64,000 nucleotides of DNA from Paenibacillus glycanilyticus (GTDB lineage: Bacteria; Bacillota; Bacilli; Paenibacillales; Paenibacillaceae), in the NCBI RefSeq assembly GCF_030161375.1, contig NZ_BSSQ01000001.1:620001-684000 (forward strand). The letters are read 5' to 3'. Made by a program: the position numbers and the translations under genes. The notes under the pieces were generated by a model. That model did no database searches, was not told the DNA's origin, and saw nothing but the letters and a program-made list of their open reading frames with translations. Shown here one piece after another: positions 44,081 to 52,576 of the stretch (the stretch's first letter is position 1; each line of letters opens with the position of its first letter).

Positions 44081-45064
44081 TTATTTATGCAACCCTGCCG
44101 CAAAGGCATCGCCAAATAACCGGGATACCCATGTATCGTCATATACGGTGTTCAAATAACGTTCTCCGCGGTCCGGCAGCAAGACGGCACAGGTCGAACC
44201 GGGAGGAATATTCGCGCTATATTTTTCTACCGCCGAGATCACTCCGCCCGAAGAGCCGCCGGCCAGTATCGATTCCGTACGGACCAGCTTCCTGCAGCCG
44301 GCAATACAATCGCGGTCATTCACTCTTACCACTTCATGTATGCCTTCATCCGGACAAAGCCCCGGCTTTATGCCCGCGCCAAGCCCGGGCAGCATGCGCG
44401 TAACCTTTCCCTTCTCCCCTCCAAAAATAATACTGCCTTCCGCGTCCACCGCAATCACTTTCGTGGAAAGACCGTTCGTTCGAATGTAGTCCACGCAGCC
44501 GCGAATCGTTCCGCAAGTACTAACGCCGCAAAACAAATAATCCAAATGCGGAAGATCGGCGGCCATCTCGGTCATCGTCGTCATTTGATGGGACAAGGCG
44601 TTATTTTTGTTGCCGTATTGGTTGGGCCAGAACGCGTCTGGTAATCTCTTCAGCCAGCGGCGCACGCGGGCGAGCCGTGCCGGAACAAATTCCCCCGTCT
44701 CCGGATCGGGCTTCTCGACCAGATCAATTCTCGCTCCATAAGCCCGAAGCACCCGCAAATTGGCTTCCGTTGTTTTCGGATCAACCACGCAAATAAATGT
44801 AAATCCCATCGTATTGCACAGCTGGGCCAGCCCTACGGCGAGATTGCCCGAGCTCGATTCCACGATAACGGAACCGGGTTTAATGCGGCCTTCCTCCAGC
44901 GCTGCCTGGAGCATCGCTCTCGCCGGCCTATCCTTCACGCTGCCGCCGGGATTATGCATTTCCAGCTTCGCATAAACATCGAAATCGGCATCCTTAAATA
45001 ATCGCCCAAGCTTCACCATCGGGGTATTGCCAATCATGGCCGCTATATTGTCGTACACGCTCAT
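44081..45064 (-). CDS. SbnA-like PLP enzyme (2,3-diaminopropionate biosynthesis)
   Basis: A 327-residue PLP enzyme of the cysteine synthase fold. The PLP lysine is in NPGGSVKDRPA, the phosphate/asparagine loop is SSSGNLAVGLA, and the C-terminal AGGSSGGV is present. CVVDPKTTEANLRVLRAYGA and FWPNQYGNKNN are typical for SbnA rather than CysK. SbnA joins O-phospho-L-serine and L-glutamate into ACEGA, the substrate of SbnB. Its ATG overlaps the ligase stop as ATGA, so translation is coupled. Family alternatives are cysteine synthase or cystathionine beta-synthase. Confidence 0.9.
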   Translation of the reverse strand: MSVYDNIAAMIGNTPMVKLGRLFKDADFDVYAKLEMHNPGGSVKDRPARAMLQAALEEGRIKPGSVIVESSSGNLAVGLAQLCNTMGFTFICVVDPKTTEANLRVLRAYGARIDLVEKPDPETGEFVPARLARVRRWLKRLPDAFWPNQYGNKNNALSHQMTTMTEMAADLPHLDYLFCGVSTCGTIRGCVDYIRTNGLSTKVIAVDAEGSIIFGGEKGKVTRMLPGLGAGIKPGLCPDEGIHEVVRVNDRDCIAGCRKLVRTESILAGGSSGGVISAVEKYSANIPPGSTCAVLLPDRGERYLNTVYDDTWVSRLFGDAFAAGLHK

Positions 45065-46320
45065 CCATGTTCCCTGCCTTCGCTGCTTGGCTCCACAAAC
45101 AGCTTTTTCTGTTTAATTGGTTTTCTCGTTCCCTCCGGCAAGGAAACATCCGTAACACCGCTCCCAAACAAGACGTCCATCTGCTCTAGGAGACCGCCGC
45201 GAATCATTGCGCCAATCGCCGGTATCGTGCTGTGCAGCTCATCGCGTACCGCAGCGCGTACTTCATCATTCAATTCGTCAATCGTCGCAATGCCGACCTG
45301 CAGCTTATTTCCGTTCACAAGCACTTTGACAACCGCTTGCCGTACATGTTTGAAGACCGCATTTTCTATATCGTAAATGCTGATTTTTTCCCCGTGCTTC
45401 AGCTCCGGCCCCACCCGCTTCACAATAGCCTCAAACGTTGTAACCGGCTTGCCGTGCACCACGTCAACCCGCAAATCCCTAACGACGTCGTAGGTAACGA
45501 ATCGAAGCGCCGGGAACCGCCGCCGCACTAACGAAGTAAGCACAAGCAGCTGCTCCCCGTCCGGAAGCTCTACTTCCGGCAGACCAGCTTCGGCTGGTTC
45601 AACTCCTTCGGCCATAACGCCATCCATGACGACATAACGTTCAATCGACCGGTCATAATAGGCAATGGTTCCGATCTCGATGCTGCCCAGCGTATCCATG
45701 ACATCCTGCTCGGCAATGCCAAGCCGCTCCGCGACCCGTTGTCTCCATGCAGGCGGTGCCGGTTCCCCTACGAGAAGCACGCATTTCAGCCCCCATTTGA
45801 AATCCGGCGGAGCAACGCGAAGCATGCCATCCATAAGAGAAGGCATCGTATACAGCACATCCGGTACATATTCCTTGATTCGAATCAAATGCGCAGCCGC
45901 AGGCAAGCCAAAAGGAACCGATTCGCATGCAAGACCAAGCTCCTCGAATATGGGGACCGCGGTTGCTTCCGCATGGCCTGTTCCCATGTCGCTAAGTGCC
46001 CGCGATACGTTATAGCCTTTCAGCAACTCTGCAAACATCTCTACCTTATACCGGATATACGCTTCTTCATCATTGGCATCATAATAGATGGCTTTCCGTT
46101 TGTTGCCGCTAGTCCCCGAAGTCCGATAGACATTCCAGTCCCGCGGAACCGTACTCTCATCACTCTCGTAATAGGGAAGCAATCTATCCTGCGTGAGCAG
46201 CGGAACTTCCTCCCATTTGAAGTCGCAAGAAGCCCCTGTCATTTGCTTATACCAAGGATATAGCTGTCTCACTTCCTCCCATTTGGCTTGGAGAGAAGAC
46301 ATATTCATAGTAATAGGCAT
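45061..46320 (-). CDS. Adenylate-forming ligase, phenylacetate-CoA ligase/F390-synthetase type
   Basis: A 419-residue protein of the ANL superfamily. The ATP loop is YRTSGTSGNKRKAIYYD at about 65-81. Later motifs are DTLGSIEIGTIAYYD, LRFVTYDVVRDLRVD and a C-terminal lid with GTRKPIKQKKLFVE. It activates a carboxylic acid as acyl-AMP and may form a thioester or amide. It is the first gene of a coupled unit with sbnA- and sbnB-like genes, so it may activate diaminopropionate or an acyl group joined to it. There is no NRPS, carrier protein or thioesterase in the neighbourhood. GGAGG site 7 bp before the ATG. Confidence 0.85.
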   Translation of the reverse strand: MPITMNMSSLQAKWEEVRQLYPWYKQMTGASCDFKWEEVPLLTQDRLLPYYESDESTVPRDWNVYRTSGTSGNKRKAIYYDANDEEAYIRYKVEMFAELLKGYNVSRALSDMGTGHAEATAVPIFEELGLACESVPFGLPAAAHLIRIKEYVPDVLYTMPSLMDGMLRVAPPDFKWGLKCVLLVGEPAPPAWRQRVAERLGIAEQDVMDTLGSIEIGTIAYYDRSIERYVVMDGVMAEGVEPAEAGLPEVELPDGEQLLVLTSLVRRRFPALRFVTYDVVRDLRVDVVHGKPVTTFEAIVKRVGPELKHGEKISIYDIENAVFKHVRQAVVKVLVNGNKLQVGIATIDELNDEVRAAVRDELHSTIPAIGAMIRGGLLEQMDVLFGSGVTDVSLPEGTRKPIKQKKLFVEPSSEGREHG

Positions 46321-46470
46321 GAAGCATCCTCCATTTCAGTCAGTCGATCATTCTACCATCCTATGCGCCCCAAAATAGTTTCGCCCCGTATTACGCCCAC
46401 TCCCTGAAGAAAAGGCAAGCATATGTTATTTCTGTAAGACTATCATGACGGGAATTCGGAGGACGTACCT

Positions 46471-47217
46471 ATGCAAAAAAGAAGAGGCGTATATAACAAA
46501 TGGGCTAAACACGTTGTTCTTTACCGTAAAGCTTCCACTCGCAGTCATATTCCGCATACTCTCCTATTTAGCGAAAACTCTCTTAGAAAAATGCTCTCGC
46601 TCTATCAAATGGTCTATGTAAAACCTAACAGCGGCTCCCATGGCGTCGGAGTTATGCGCGTCGAACATAAGAACGGCATGTACGCCTATCAGCTTGGCGC
46701 AAAGAGATACAGCCGCCTGACCTGGAAGCAGTTAATCGTCTCCTTGAGAAACAAAATTCAAGGAACCAAGTATATCGTGCAACGGGGCATTCATTTAGCC
46801 AGATACAAACAGCGGATCTACGATCTGCGGGTCGAGCTGCAATTAAACGAACACCGGGAATGGCAAATTACCGGCATGCTTGCCCGGGTTGCCCAGCCTG
46901 GGATGGCGGTAACCAACGGCGCGCAAGGTGCCGAAATTTACACCTTTAACTCCGTCATTGCCTCTCACGGCGGGGCAGAGCTCATTCAGAGCATGACCGC
47001 GCAATTAAACAGCATCTGTATCGAATGCGCGCATATGCTCAAAGCCCGGTATCCTTTTCTTAATGAGCTGGGTTTTGATATTGCGCTCGACCACCAGATG
47101 CATCCCTGGATTCTTGAAGTTAATACAACCCCTGAATCAATCCCGTTCCGCAAATTGCCGAGCAAAGCGATGTATTATCGGATCATGCAGCTGAGACGGC
47201 TGAATGCCCGCAGATAA
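46471..47217 (+). CDS. YheC/YheD-type ATP-grasp protein
   Basis: A 248-residue protein. VYVKPNSGSHGVGVMRVE is an ATP-grasp nucleotide-binding strand, KYIVQRGIHLARYKQRIYDLRVELQ a core segment and LGFDIALDHQMHPWILEVNTTPE the metal-binding end. This matches the YheC/YheD family, first noted as coat-associated in Bacillus spores and abundant in Paenibacillus, often in many copies. Family enzymes should ligate a carboxylate to an amine or thiol; no substrate is known. It is divergent from the ligase-sbnA-sbnB unit, so a joint role is possible but unproven. GGAGG site; ATG at 46471. Confidence 0.83.
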   Translation: MQKRRGVYNKWAKHVVLYRKASTRSHIPHTLLFSENSLRKMLSLYQMVYVKPNSGSHGVGVMRVEHKNGMYAYQLGAKRYSRLTWKQLIVSLRNKIQGTKYIVQRGIHLARYKQRIYDLRVELQLNEHREWQITGMLARVAQPGMAVTNGAQGAEIYTFNSVIASHGGAELIQSMTAQLNSICIECAHMLKARYPFLNELGFDIALDHQMHPWILEVNTTPESIPFRKLPSKAMYYRIMQLRRLNARR

Positions 47218-47324
47218 TAAGAAAAACAAGCTAGAAACCGGAAAAATGAACAAGCCTTTTGAATAGCCTCTATAGTAGGTAATTGCTTACGGCAATTTTC
47301 TTTTCAGGAGGGGAGCAAAAAAAC

Positions 47325-47990
47325 ATGGCCATCGTTCAAATGGAGCAAATTACGAAGCATTTCCGCATGGGGGGCCAACGTTATACCGCCTTGCAGCACA
47401 TTTCCTTGGAAGTGCAGCAAGGCGAGTTCGTGGCGATTCAGGGGCCGTCCGGCTCTGGAAAATCTACACTCATGAATATTATGGGCTGCTTGGACACTGC
47501 CGATAGCGGCACATATACGCTGGAAGGCAGACGGGTATCTGCAATGAGCGATAATCAATTGGCGGATGTAAGGAACAGGCGGATCGGATTTGTGTTTCAG
47601 AATTACAATCTGATCCCCAACTTGACGGCTTACGATAACGTGGAACTGCCTTTAATTTACCGGGGGGTACCGGGACATCAGAGGAAACAAGCGGTGCTGG
47701 AGACACTTGATGCCGTTGGGCTTCGCTCGCATCTCAATCACCGTCCGGCGGAATTATCCGGAGGCCAGCAACAAAGGGTTGCTATTGCGAGAGCGCTCTC
47801 AACGAATCCCTCCATCCTGCTCGCCGATGAACCTACGGGAGCACTTGATTCGCAAACGGGGAAAGAAATTATGATGCTGTTAACCAAGCTGCATGCCGAA
47901 GGCCGTACGATTATCCTCATTACGCATGATAAGGCGGTAGCCTCTTACGCAGATCGTATTCTATATATAAAAGATGGAGCAATCGCTTGA
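47325..47990 (+). CDS. ABC transporter ATP-binding protein, MacB/LolD type, without permease
   Basis: A 221-residue ATPase. It has Walker A GPSGSGKST, Q-loop VFQNYNLIPNLTAYDNVELPL, signature LSGGQQQRVAIARAL, Walker B ILLADEPTGALD and switch LITHDKAVA. The Q-loop and DEPTGALDS are typical of the MacB/FtsE/LolD group, which works with an FtsX-type permease. None follows here: a terminator comes two bases after the stop, and msrA is next. It may serve a distant permease or be a remnant of a larger operon. The ATG at 47325 follows AGGAGGGGAGC and is preferred over an in-frame upstream start. Confidence 0.9.
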   Translation: MAIVQMEQITKHFRMGGQRYTALQHISLEVQQGEFVAIQGPSGSGKSTLMNIMGCLDTADSGTYTLEGRRVSAMSDNQLADVRNRRIGFVFQNYNLIPNLTAYDNVELPLIYRGVPGHQRKQAVLETLDAVGLRSHLNHRPAELSGGQQQRVAIARALSTNPSILLADEPTGALDSQTGKEIMMLLTKLHAEGRTIILITHDKAVASYADRILYIKDGAIA

Positions 47991-47991
47991 G

Positions 47992-48045
47992 CCAATAAGC
48001 CTCATAGCTTTTCCGCCGAACGCGGGAAGCCATGAGGCTTATTGG
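47992..48045 (+). terminator. Terminator of the orphan ABC ATPase gene
   Basis: A 14-bp stem (CCAATAAGCCTCAT / ATGAGGCTTATTGG) with an inner GCTT...AAGC stem. It starts two bases after the stop codon. The T-tract is weak (TATCTT). Confidence 0.65.
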
Positions 48046-48138
48046 TATCTTACCTGCTCTAAAATTGACTTCTCGCGCGGGACAAGTTACTTTTAGAAGA
48101 CTGGCAAGCAAGTCAAAGCAAGAAAGGGTTATTGAACA

Positions 48139-48660
48139 ATGCAGCTTACACACGCTACTTTTGCCGGAGGATGCTTCTGGTGTATGGTTACGCCATTCGA
48201 AGAACTTCCTGGCATTCACGGAATTATATCCGGATATATGGGCGGCCATCTGGCTGATCCGACTTATGAAGAAGTTAAAAAAGGGACAACCGGGCATCTC
48301 GAAGTTGTCCAAATTACGTTCGATCCGGCGGTATTCCCCTATGAACGCCTGCTTGAACTGTATTGGCCTCAGATCGATCCAACCGATGCCGAAGGACAAT
48401 TCCAGGATCGCGGGAGCCAATACGCCACCGCTATCTTCTTCCACAACGAGGAACAGCGGGAGCTTGCCCTTGCTTCTAAGCAGGAACTGGCGTCATCCGG
48501 TCGTTTCGACAAGCCGATCGTGACCGAAATCCGGGAAGCGGAGACGTTTTATCCGGCAGAAGACTACCATCAGGATTACCATAAAAAAAATCCGAAGCAT
48601 TACAAGGAAGACCGTGCCCAATCCGGCCGCGATGAATTTATCGAGCAGAACTGGAAATAA
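48139..48660 (+). CDS. msrA: Peptide methionine-S-sulfoxide reductase
   Basis: A 173-residue cytoplasmic repair enzyme that reduces methionine-S-sulfoxide in proteins. The active-site motif GGCFWCM (catalytic Cys near 12), YMGGHLADPTYEEVKKGTTGH, YWPQIDPTDAEGQFQDRG and YHQDYHKKNP are conserved. It lies between two terminators, so it is a single-gene unit. Confidence 0.96.
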   Translation: MQLTHATFAGGCFWCMVTPFEELPGIHGIISGYMGGHLADPTYEEVKKGTTGHLEVVQITFDPAVFPYERLLELYWPQIDPTDAEGQFQDRGSQYATAIFFHNEEQRELALASKQELASSGRFDKPIVTEIREAETFYPAEDYHQDYHKKNPKHYKEDRAQSGRDEFIEQNWK

Positions 48661-48676
48661 CTTCGCATGAACAAAC

Positions 48677-48730
48677 AAACCCGCTTGGCATGCTGCCGCT
48701 CACAAGAGATACGGCAAGCCAAGCGGGTTT
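48677..48730. terminator. Bidirectional terminator, msrA/PPOX-type gene
   Basis: A perfect 13-bp stem (AAACCCGCTTGGC / GCCAAGCGGGTTT) with an inner TGCCG/CGGCA stem between two converging genes. T-rich flanks are on both strands. Confidence 0.8.
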
Positions 48731-48746
48731 TATAGTTAGATAGGAA

Positions 48747-49226
48747 TCAACGTCGTTTTTTGGACATGTCATCCAACTTGGTGCGTTCCTTCTCAAACTT
48801 CATAAACGGAACGCCCCAACCGCAGCTTTTTTGCACGGAGACAACGTCAATTTCGAATATTTGCCTTACGATTCTTTCTTCGAATCCGGAGAAATGCTCA
48901 TTCAAGTTTGAGGAATACTCCTCTGTCCCTTTATCCAGCACCTTCCCCCGGCCATAAACCCTTAATATTAAAGGCTCGTCTTCAAAACTGCACCACATGA
49001 ACGTAATCTTTTTATTCTGATTGAGATGGTTTGCCGTCTCGTTGCCGCTTCCGTAATAATCCAGATATAAAATTTTGGACTCGCCAAGTATTCGGAGCGT
49101 GTCGTAACCTTTGGGAGACACGCTGACTTCGCCTGCTTCCGACGGGGCTGTACCCACAAAGAAAAGATGCTGGTTGCAAATAAACTCCCTGATCTCCGGT
49201 GTAATGGTATCAAAAAAAGCGGCCAT
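48747..49226 (-). CDS. Pyridoxamine 5'-phosphate oxidase-like FMN/F420-binding protein
   Basis: A 159-residue split-barrel protein. VSVSPKGYDTLRIL, LYLDYYGSGNETANHLNQ and ITFMWCSFEDEPLILRVYGR match the PPOX-putative family that binds flavin. It is cytoplasmic and probably a dimer. The reaction is unknown; family members reduce small molecules or act in flavin metabolism. Single gene. Confidence 0.85.
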   Translation of the reverse strand: MAAFFDTITPEIREFICNQHLFFVGTAPSEAGEVSVSPKGYDTLRILGESKILYLDYYGSGNETANHLNQNKKITFMWCSFEDEPLILRVYGRGKVLDKGTEEYSSNLNEHFSGFEERIVRQIFEIDVVSVQKSCGWGVPFMKFEKERTKLDDMSKKRR

Positions 49227-49279
49227 GGCGATCCTCTCCCCTGAAAATCTATAGTCCCTTTATAAGCTTGTAATTTATC

Positions 49280-50272
49280 TTAGCCAAGCTTTACGATCGT
49301 CCTGCCGCGCACCTGGCCTTGAAGAATGCGGGCAAGTTCACCCGGAAGTTGCTCTAGGCTGATTTCATTTACGATTGCGGTGCTCAGCATCGTTGGCTTC
49401 AAGTCTGTAGATAGGCGTTCCCACACCTTGCGGCGCAGCTCCATCGGGCACTCCACCGAATCGATGCCAAGCCAATTCACTCCTCTTAAGATGAACGGAT
49501 AGACGGAAGTCTCAACCTCGATACCGCCGGTTAATCCGCTTGTTGCGACAGATCCGCCGTATTGAAGCGTGCTGAGCAGATAAGATAATGTTTTGCCTCC
49601 CACCGGATCCACAGCCGCGGCCCAGAGCGGACGCCGGATTGGCTTGCGCTCCGTTTCCGTCAGCTCATCCCGGTGAATGACGCGAGCGGCACCAAGTTCC
49701 TTCAGATAAGCTTCTTCGTTCATTCTTCCCGTGCTTGCCGTCACCTCGTAACCGCGTTTGGCAAGAATGTTAACGGCGACGCTGCCTACCCCGCCGCTGG
49801 CGCCGGCCACTACAACCGGACCTTTCTCCGGCGCAAGTCCATTGTCCTCCAGCCGCTGTACGGATAACGCTGCCGTAAAGCCCGCCGTGCCAAGAATCAT
49901 GGCCTCGCGGAGAGTAAGTCCTTCCGGCAGAGGAACAACCCAACTTGCGGGAACGCGTGCCAGCTCGCTGTAACCTCCATCATGCGTCACGCCTAGTCCG
50001 TAACTCGTTACAATGACTTGGTCGCCCGGTTTATATCGGGGATCGCTTGATTCCGTCACGGTTCCGGACAGATCTATGCCGGGAATATGAGGGTAGCTTT
50101 GCACCATGCGTCCCAGGATCCCAACCAACCCGTCTTTATAGTTCACGCTGGAGTAGGCGACTTGCACAGTCACTTCTCCTTCCGGCAGGTCCGCAGCCGT
50201 CAAGTTTCTAATTGCGAGCTTCGGCTTCTCCGTCTCATTGCCGTCCGCTACTAATGCACGAAAGTTATCCAT
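49280..50272 (-). CDS. YhdH/YhfP-family quinone oxidoreductase (acryloyl-CoA reductase type)
   Basis: About 330 residues, zinc-free MDR fold. SSVNYKDGLVGILGRMVQSYPHIPGIDLSGTV is split over the substrate domain, and the NADPH loop is VVAGASGGVGSVAVNIL. VDPVGGKTLSYLLST and TSVYPFILRGVNWLGIDSVE are YhdH/AcuI marks. It reduces an activated C=C bond with NADPH. Two ATGs lie nine bases apart, with GGAG 3 or 12 bases away; the second (50272) is chosen with doubt. It lies 35 bp downstream of an O-methyltransferase gene and may share its transcript. Confidence 0.9.
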   Translation of the reverse strand: MDNFRALVADGNETEKPKLAIRNLTAADLPEGEVTVQVAYSSVNYKDGLVGILGRMVQSYPHIPGIDLSGTVTESSDPRYKPGDQVIVTSYGLGVTHDGGYSELARVPASWVVPLPEGLTLREAMILGTAGFTAALSVQRLEDNGLAPEKGPVVVAGASGGVGSVAVNILAKRGYEVTASTGRMNEEAYLKELGAARVIHRDELTETERKPIRRPLWAAAVDPVGGKTLSYLLSTLQYGGSVATSGLTGGIEVETSVYPFILRGVNWLGIDSVECPMELRRKVWERLSTDLKPTMLSTAIVNEISLEQLPGELARILQGQVRGRTIVKLG

Positions 50273-50307
50273 GTTGTACATCCACTCCTTCGGTTTTGTT
50301 ACTTATT

Positions 50308-50979
50308 TTACTCCTGCACAATCCCAAGCGCAAAGCCGTCATAACCTTTGGCTCCAACCGTCTGAACAGCCGTTGCGCTTACTCTCGGTTCCTCCGAGAG
50401 CAGGTCCATAAAATTGCGTATCCCTTGAACGCGGGGATCCGTGCTGTGCTTGCTGATGACTTCTCCCTCGCGAACGACATTGTCTGCCATGATAACGGTA
50501 CCCGGACGGGAAAATCGCAGCGCCCATTGCAGATAGAAGGGATTATTAGGTTTATCCGCATCTATAAAGATAAGATCAAATGGCGCTTCGCCTTCCTCTC
50601 TAAGCTTGGCTAACTGTTCCAACGCCTCTCCTACTCTTATTTCTACCTTGTGGCTGACCCCGGCCAGCGCCATGTTTTGCCGTGCGGTCTCCGCATGATG
50701 CGGGTCAAGCTCCAGGGTGATCAGCTTCCCGTTATCCGGAAGAGCCCTTGCCATCCAGACCGTGCTGTAGCCTCCCAATGTTCCGATCTCCAGAATCCGC
50801 GTTGCACCAATCATCCTTGCATACAGATTCAATAGTTTTCCTTGGTTTGGAGCAACGTCAATTGCTGGCAGATCAGCCTGCTTATTATTTTGCAGCACCT
50901 GCTCCATAATCGAATCCTGCTGGACTAAACGCTCCGACAAGTAATCGTCTACCTTTTCCCAAGTGTGCAGCGTACTCAT
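50308..50979 (-). CDS. SAM-dependent O-methyltransferase (family 3, catechol/caffeoyl-CoA type)
   Basis: A 223-residue methyltransferase. NLYARMIGATRILEIGTLGG carries the SAM-binding glycine motif. LITLELDPHHAETARQN and FDLIFIDADKPNNPFYLQWAL hold the conserved acidic and metal-binding residues, and VIMADNVVREGEV completes the metal site. The family methylates catechols and similar hydroxyls. The ATG at 50979 follows GAGGAGAAG; longer starts are rejected. It is divergent from a LysR gene, which may regulate it and the YhdH gene behind it. Confidence 0.9.
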   Translation of the reverse strand: MSTLHTWEKVDDYLSERLVQQDSIMEQVLQNNKQADLPAIDVAPNQGKLLNLYARMIGATRILEIGTLGGYSTVWMARALPDNGKLITLELDPHHAETARQNMALAGVSHKVEIRVGEALEQLAKLREEGEAPFDLIFIDADKPNNPFYLQWALRFSRPGTVIMADNVVREGEVISKHSTDPRVQGIRNFMDLLSEEPRVSATAVQTVGAKGYDGFALGIVQE

Positions 50980-51117
50980 GTTTACCACTTCTCCTCGCTT
51001 TGGGATAACTTCTACTTCCATCATAAGCGAGTTATAATGATAAAAATAATATATGTTTTTGCTTAACTTATACATTATATATATGAGTTTATTCTAAGTT
51101 GGAGGGGGAATCCCGTT

Positions 51118-52029
51118 TTGCTAAATCTGCATGCCTTACGGTTGTTCCATACGATTGCTTCAGTAGGAAGCGTAACCAAAGCGTCTGAATGGTTGAATAT
51201 TAGCCAGCCGGCTATTACCGCGCAGATTAAGAAATTCGAGAAGGAATTGGGGCTTCCGCTGTTCAAACCTCAAGGAAGAGGAATCGCGCTTACCGATGCC
51301 GGCGAGGAGCTTGCCGTGCTAGCGAAGAGGTTATTTGCCGTGGAGCATCAGATCGAGCAGTTCGCCTCCAATTACGCAAGCGGCACGGTTGGCAGCATTA
51401 GGATGGCGGCTACCTATTTGCCCGCAAACTTCCTCATCCCGGCATGGATCGCTAAGTTTAAGCAGAAGTATAATCAGGTCGAGATGAACATTACAACGAC
51501 CAACTCCAGCGGAGCCTTGCAGCAACTGCTGGATGTTGAGGTTGATATCGCAATATTTGGCGGAATAGCCGAGCGTTACCCGGAAACAATTCAGACGGAA
51601 GAGTTATTTGAGGATGAATTATGGTTTGTTGTCGCGCCGGGCCACCGCTATGCCAATCGGCAGGTCACATTATCCGAGATGATGAACGAACCGTTTGTCA
51701 TGCGCGAAGAAGGAAGTTCGACGCGGGAACGGCTCTTTTCCTTGTGCCGCACGCACAACGCCTCCGTTCCGACCATTTCGCTGCAATTTAACGGGTTGCA
51801 TGAAGCGATTACCGCCGTTATCGCAGGTTATGGAGCAAACTTTGTATCGTCGCTTGTCGTGCGCGAATACGTCGAGCGCGGCGAATTAGCACGCGTGTAC
51901 GTGGAGGGCATCCATCTCAAGAATACGATTGCGATTTGTACCCGGCGCAACGAACCTCTTCCCGCTTCAGCCATGAATCTGGTGCGGATGATTAGGTCTC
52001 TGCCTACTCCCCCGCCCGGTCATACCTGA
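51118..52029 (+). CDS. LysR-family transcriptional regulator
   Basis: A 303-residue regulator. The N-terminal winged HTH is LRLFHTIASVGSVTKASEWL plus ISQPAITAQIKKFEKELG. The effector domain is at about 90-295. It starts with TTG nine bases after GGAGGGGG. It is divergent from the O-methyltransferase gene, the common LysR arrangement. Its last 26 bases overlap the converging GNAT gene. Confidence 0.92.
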   Translation: MLNLHALRLFHTIASVGSVTKASEWLNISQPAITAQIKKFEKELGLPLFKPQGRGIALTDAGEELAVLAKRLFAVEHQIEQFASNYASGTVGSIRMAATYLPANFLIPAWIAKFKQKYNQVEMNITTTNSSGALQQLLDVEVDIAIFGGIAERYPETIQTEELFEDELWFVVAPGHRYANRQVTLSEMMNEPFVMREEGSSTRERLFSLCRTHNASVPTISLQFNGLHEAITAVIAGYGANFVSSLVVREYVERGELARVYVEGIHLKNTIAICTRRNEPLPASAMNLVRMIRSLPTPPPGHT

Positions 52030-52555
52030 TTAACCAGCAATCCCGGTATTCGCCTTCATGCCATTCATGCTTCTCTAGCAGCTTTACTTTCTTGAAGCCG
52101 GCTTTCTCATAGACATGCAACGCCCGCGAGTTCCAGGCTTGCGGGTCCATGACGATTGTCCTTGCTCCCCGCTCCTGCTCAAGATAACGGACAGTCTCCC
52201 GAATGAGCGCCGAACCAATCCCTTTGTTCCAATAGGAGGGCTCCCCAATAAACTGGTCCATGCCATAAATCTTGACGTCCTTCTCATCCGCGAGACCGTA
52301 AATCTTCCTCTCCTCGGCTTCAATCTCATAGAATTGCAAATAACCAATGTCGGTGCCGCCCGATTGAATAATACAACGCGTATTCTCATCCGGTTCCTGG
52401 TAGAAATGCTCTTGTACCATTGCCGCATCATGCGGCTTGTCCCTGCCGCCGTAATAGGCCAGCACAACCGGATCGCTGAGCCAGTGGACCAACCGCTTGG
52501 CATCCTCCGCTTCAAGTGTGCGAAGACTAATTTCTCCCTTATGAAAAAGAATCAT
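52004..52555 (-). CDS. GNAT N-acetyltransferase, AAC(6')-like
   Basis: A 183-residue acetyltransferase. ISLRTLEAEDAKRLVHWLSD begins the fold. GMDQFIGEPSYWNKGIGSAL is the acetyl-CoA loop, and VMDPQAWNSRALHVYEKAGF is typical of the aminoglycoside 6'-N-acetyltransferase branch. Whether it acetylates a drug or a metabolite cannot be told. It overlaps the 3' end of the convergent LysR gene by 26 bp. The upstream AraC gene is co-directional, ending 21 bp before its start codon. Confidence 0.85.
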   Translation of the reverse strand: MILFHKGEISLRTLEAEDAKRLVHWLSDPVVLAYYGGRDKPHDAAMVQEHFYQEPDENTRCIIQSGGTDIGYLQFYEIEAEERKIYGLADEKDVKIYGMDQFIGEPSYWNKGIGSALIRETVRYLEQERGARTIVMDPQAWNSRALHVYEKAGFKKVKLLEKHEWHEGEYRDCWLIRYDRAGE

Positions 52556-52576
52556 CCGTTCACCCCATCGATAGAA

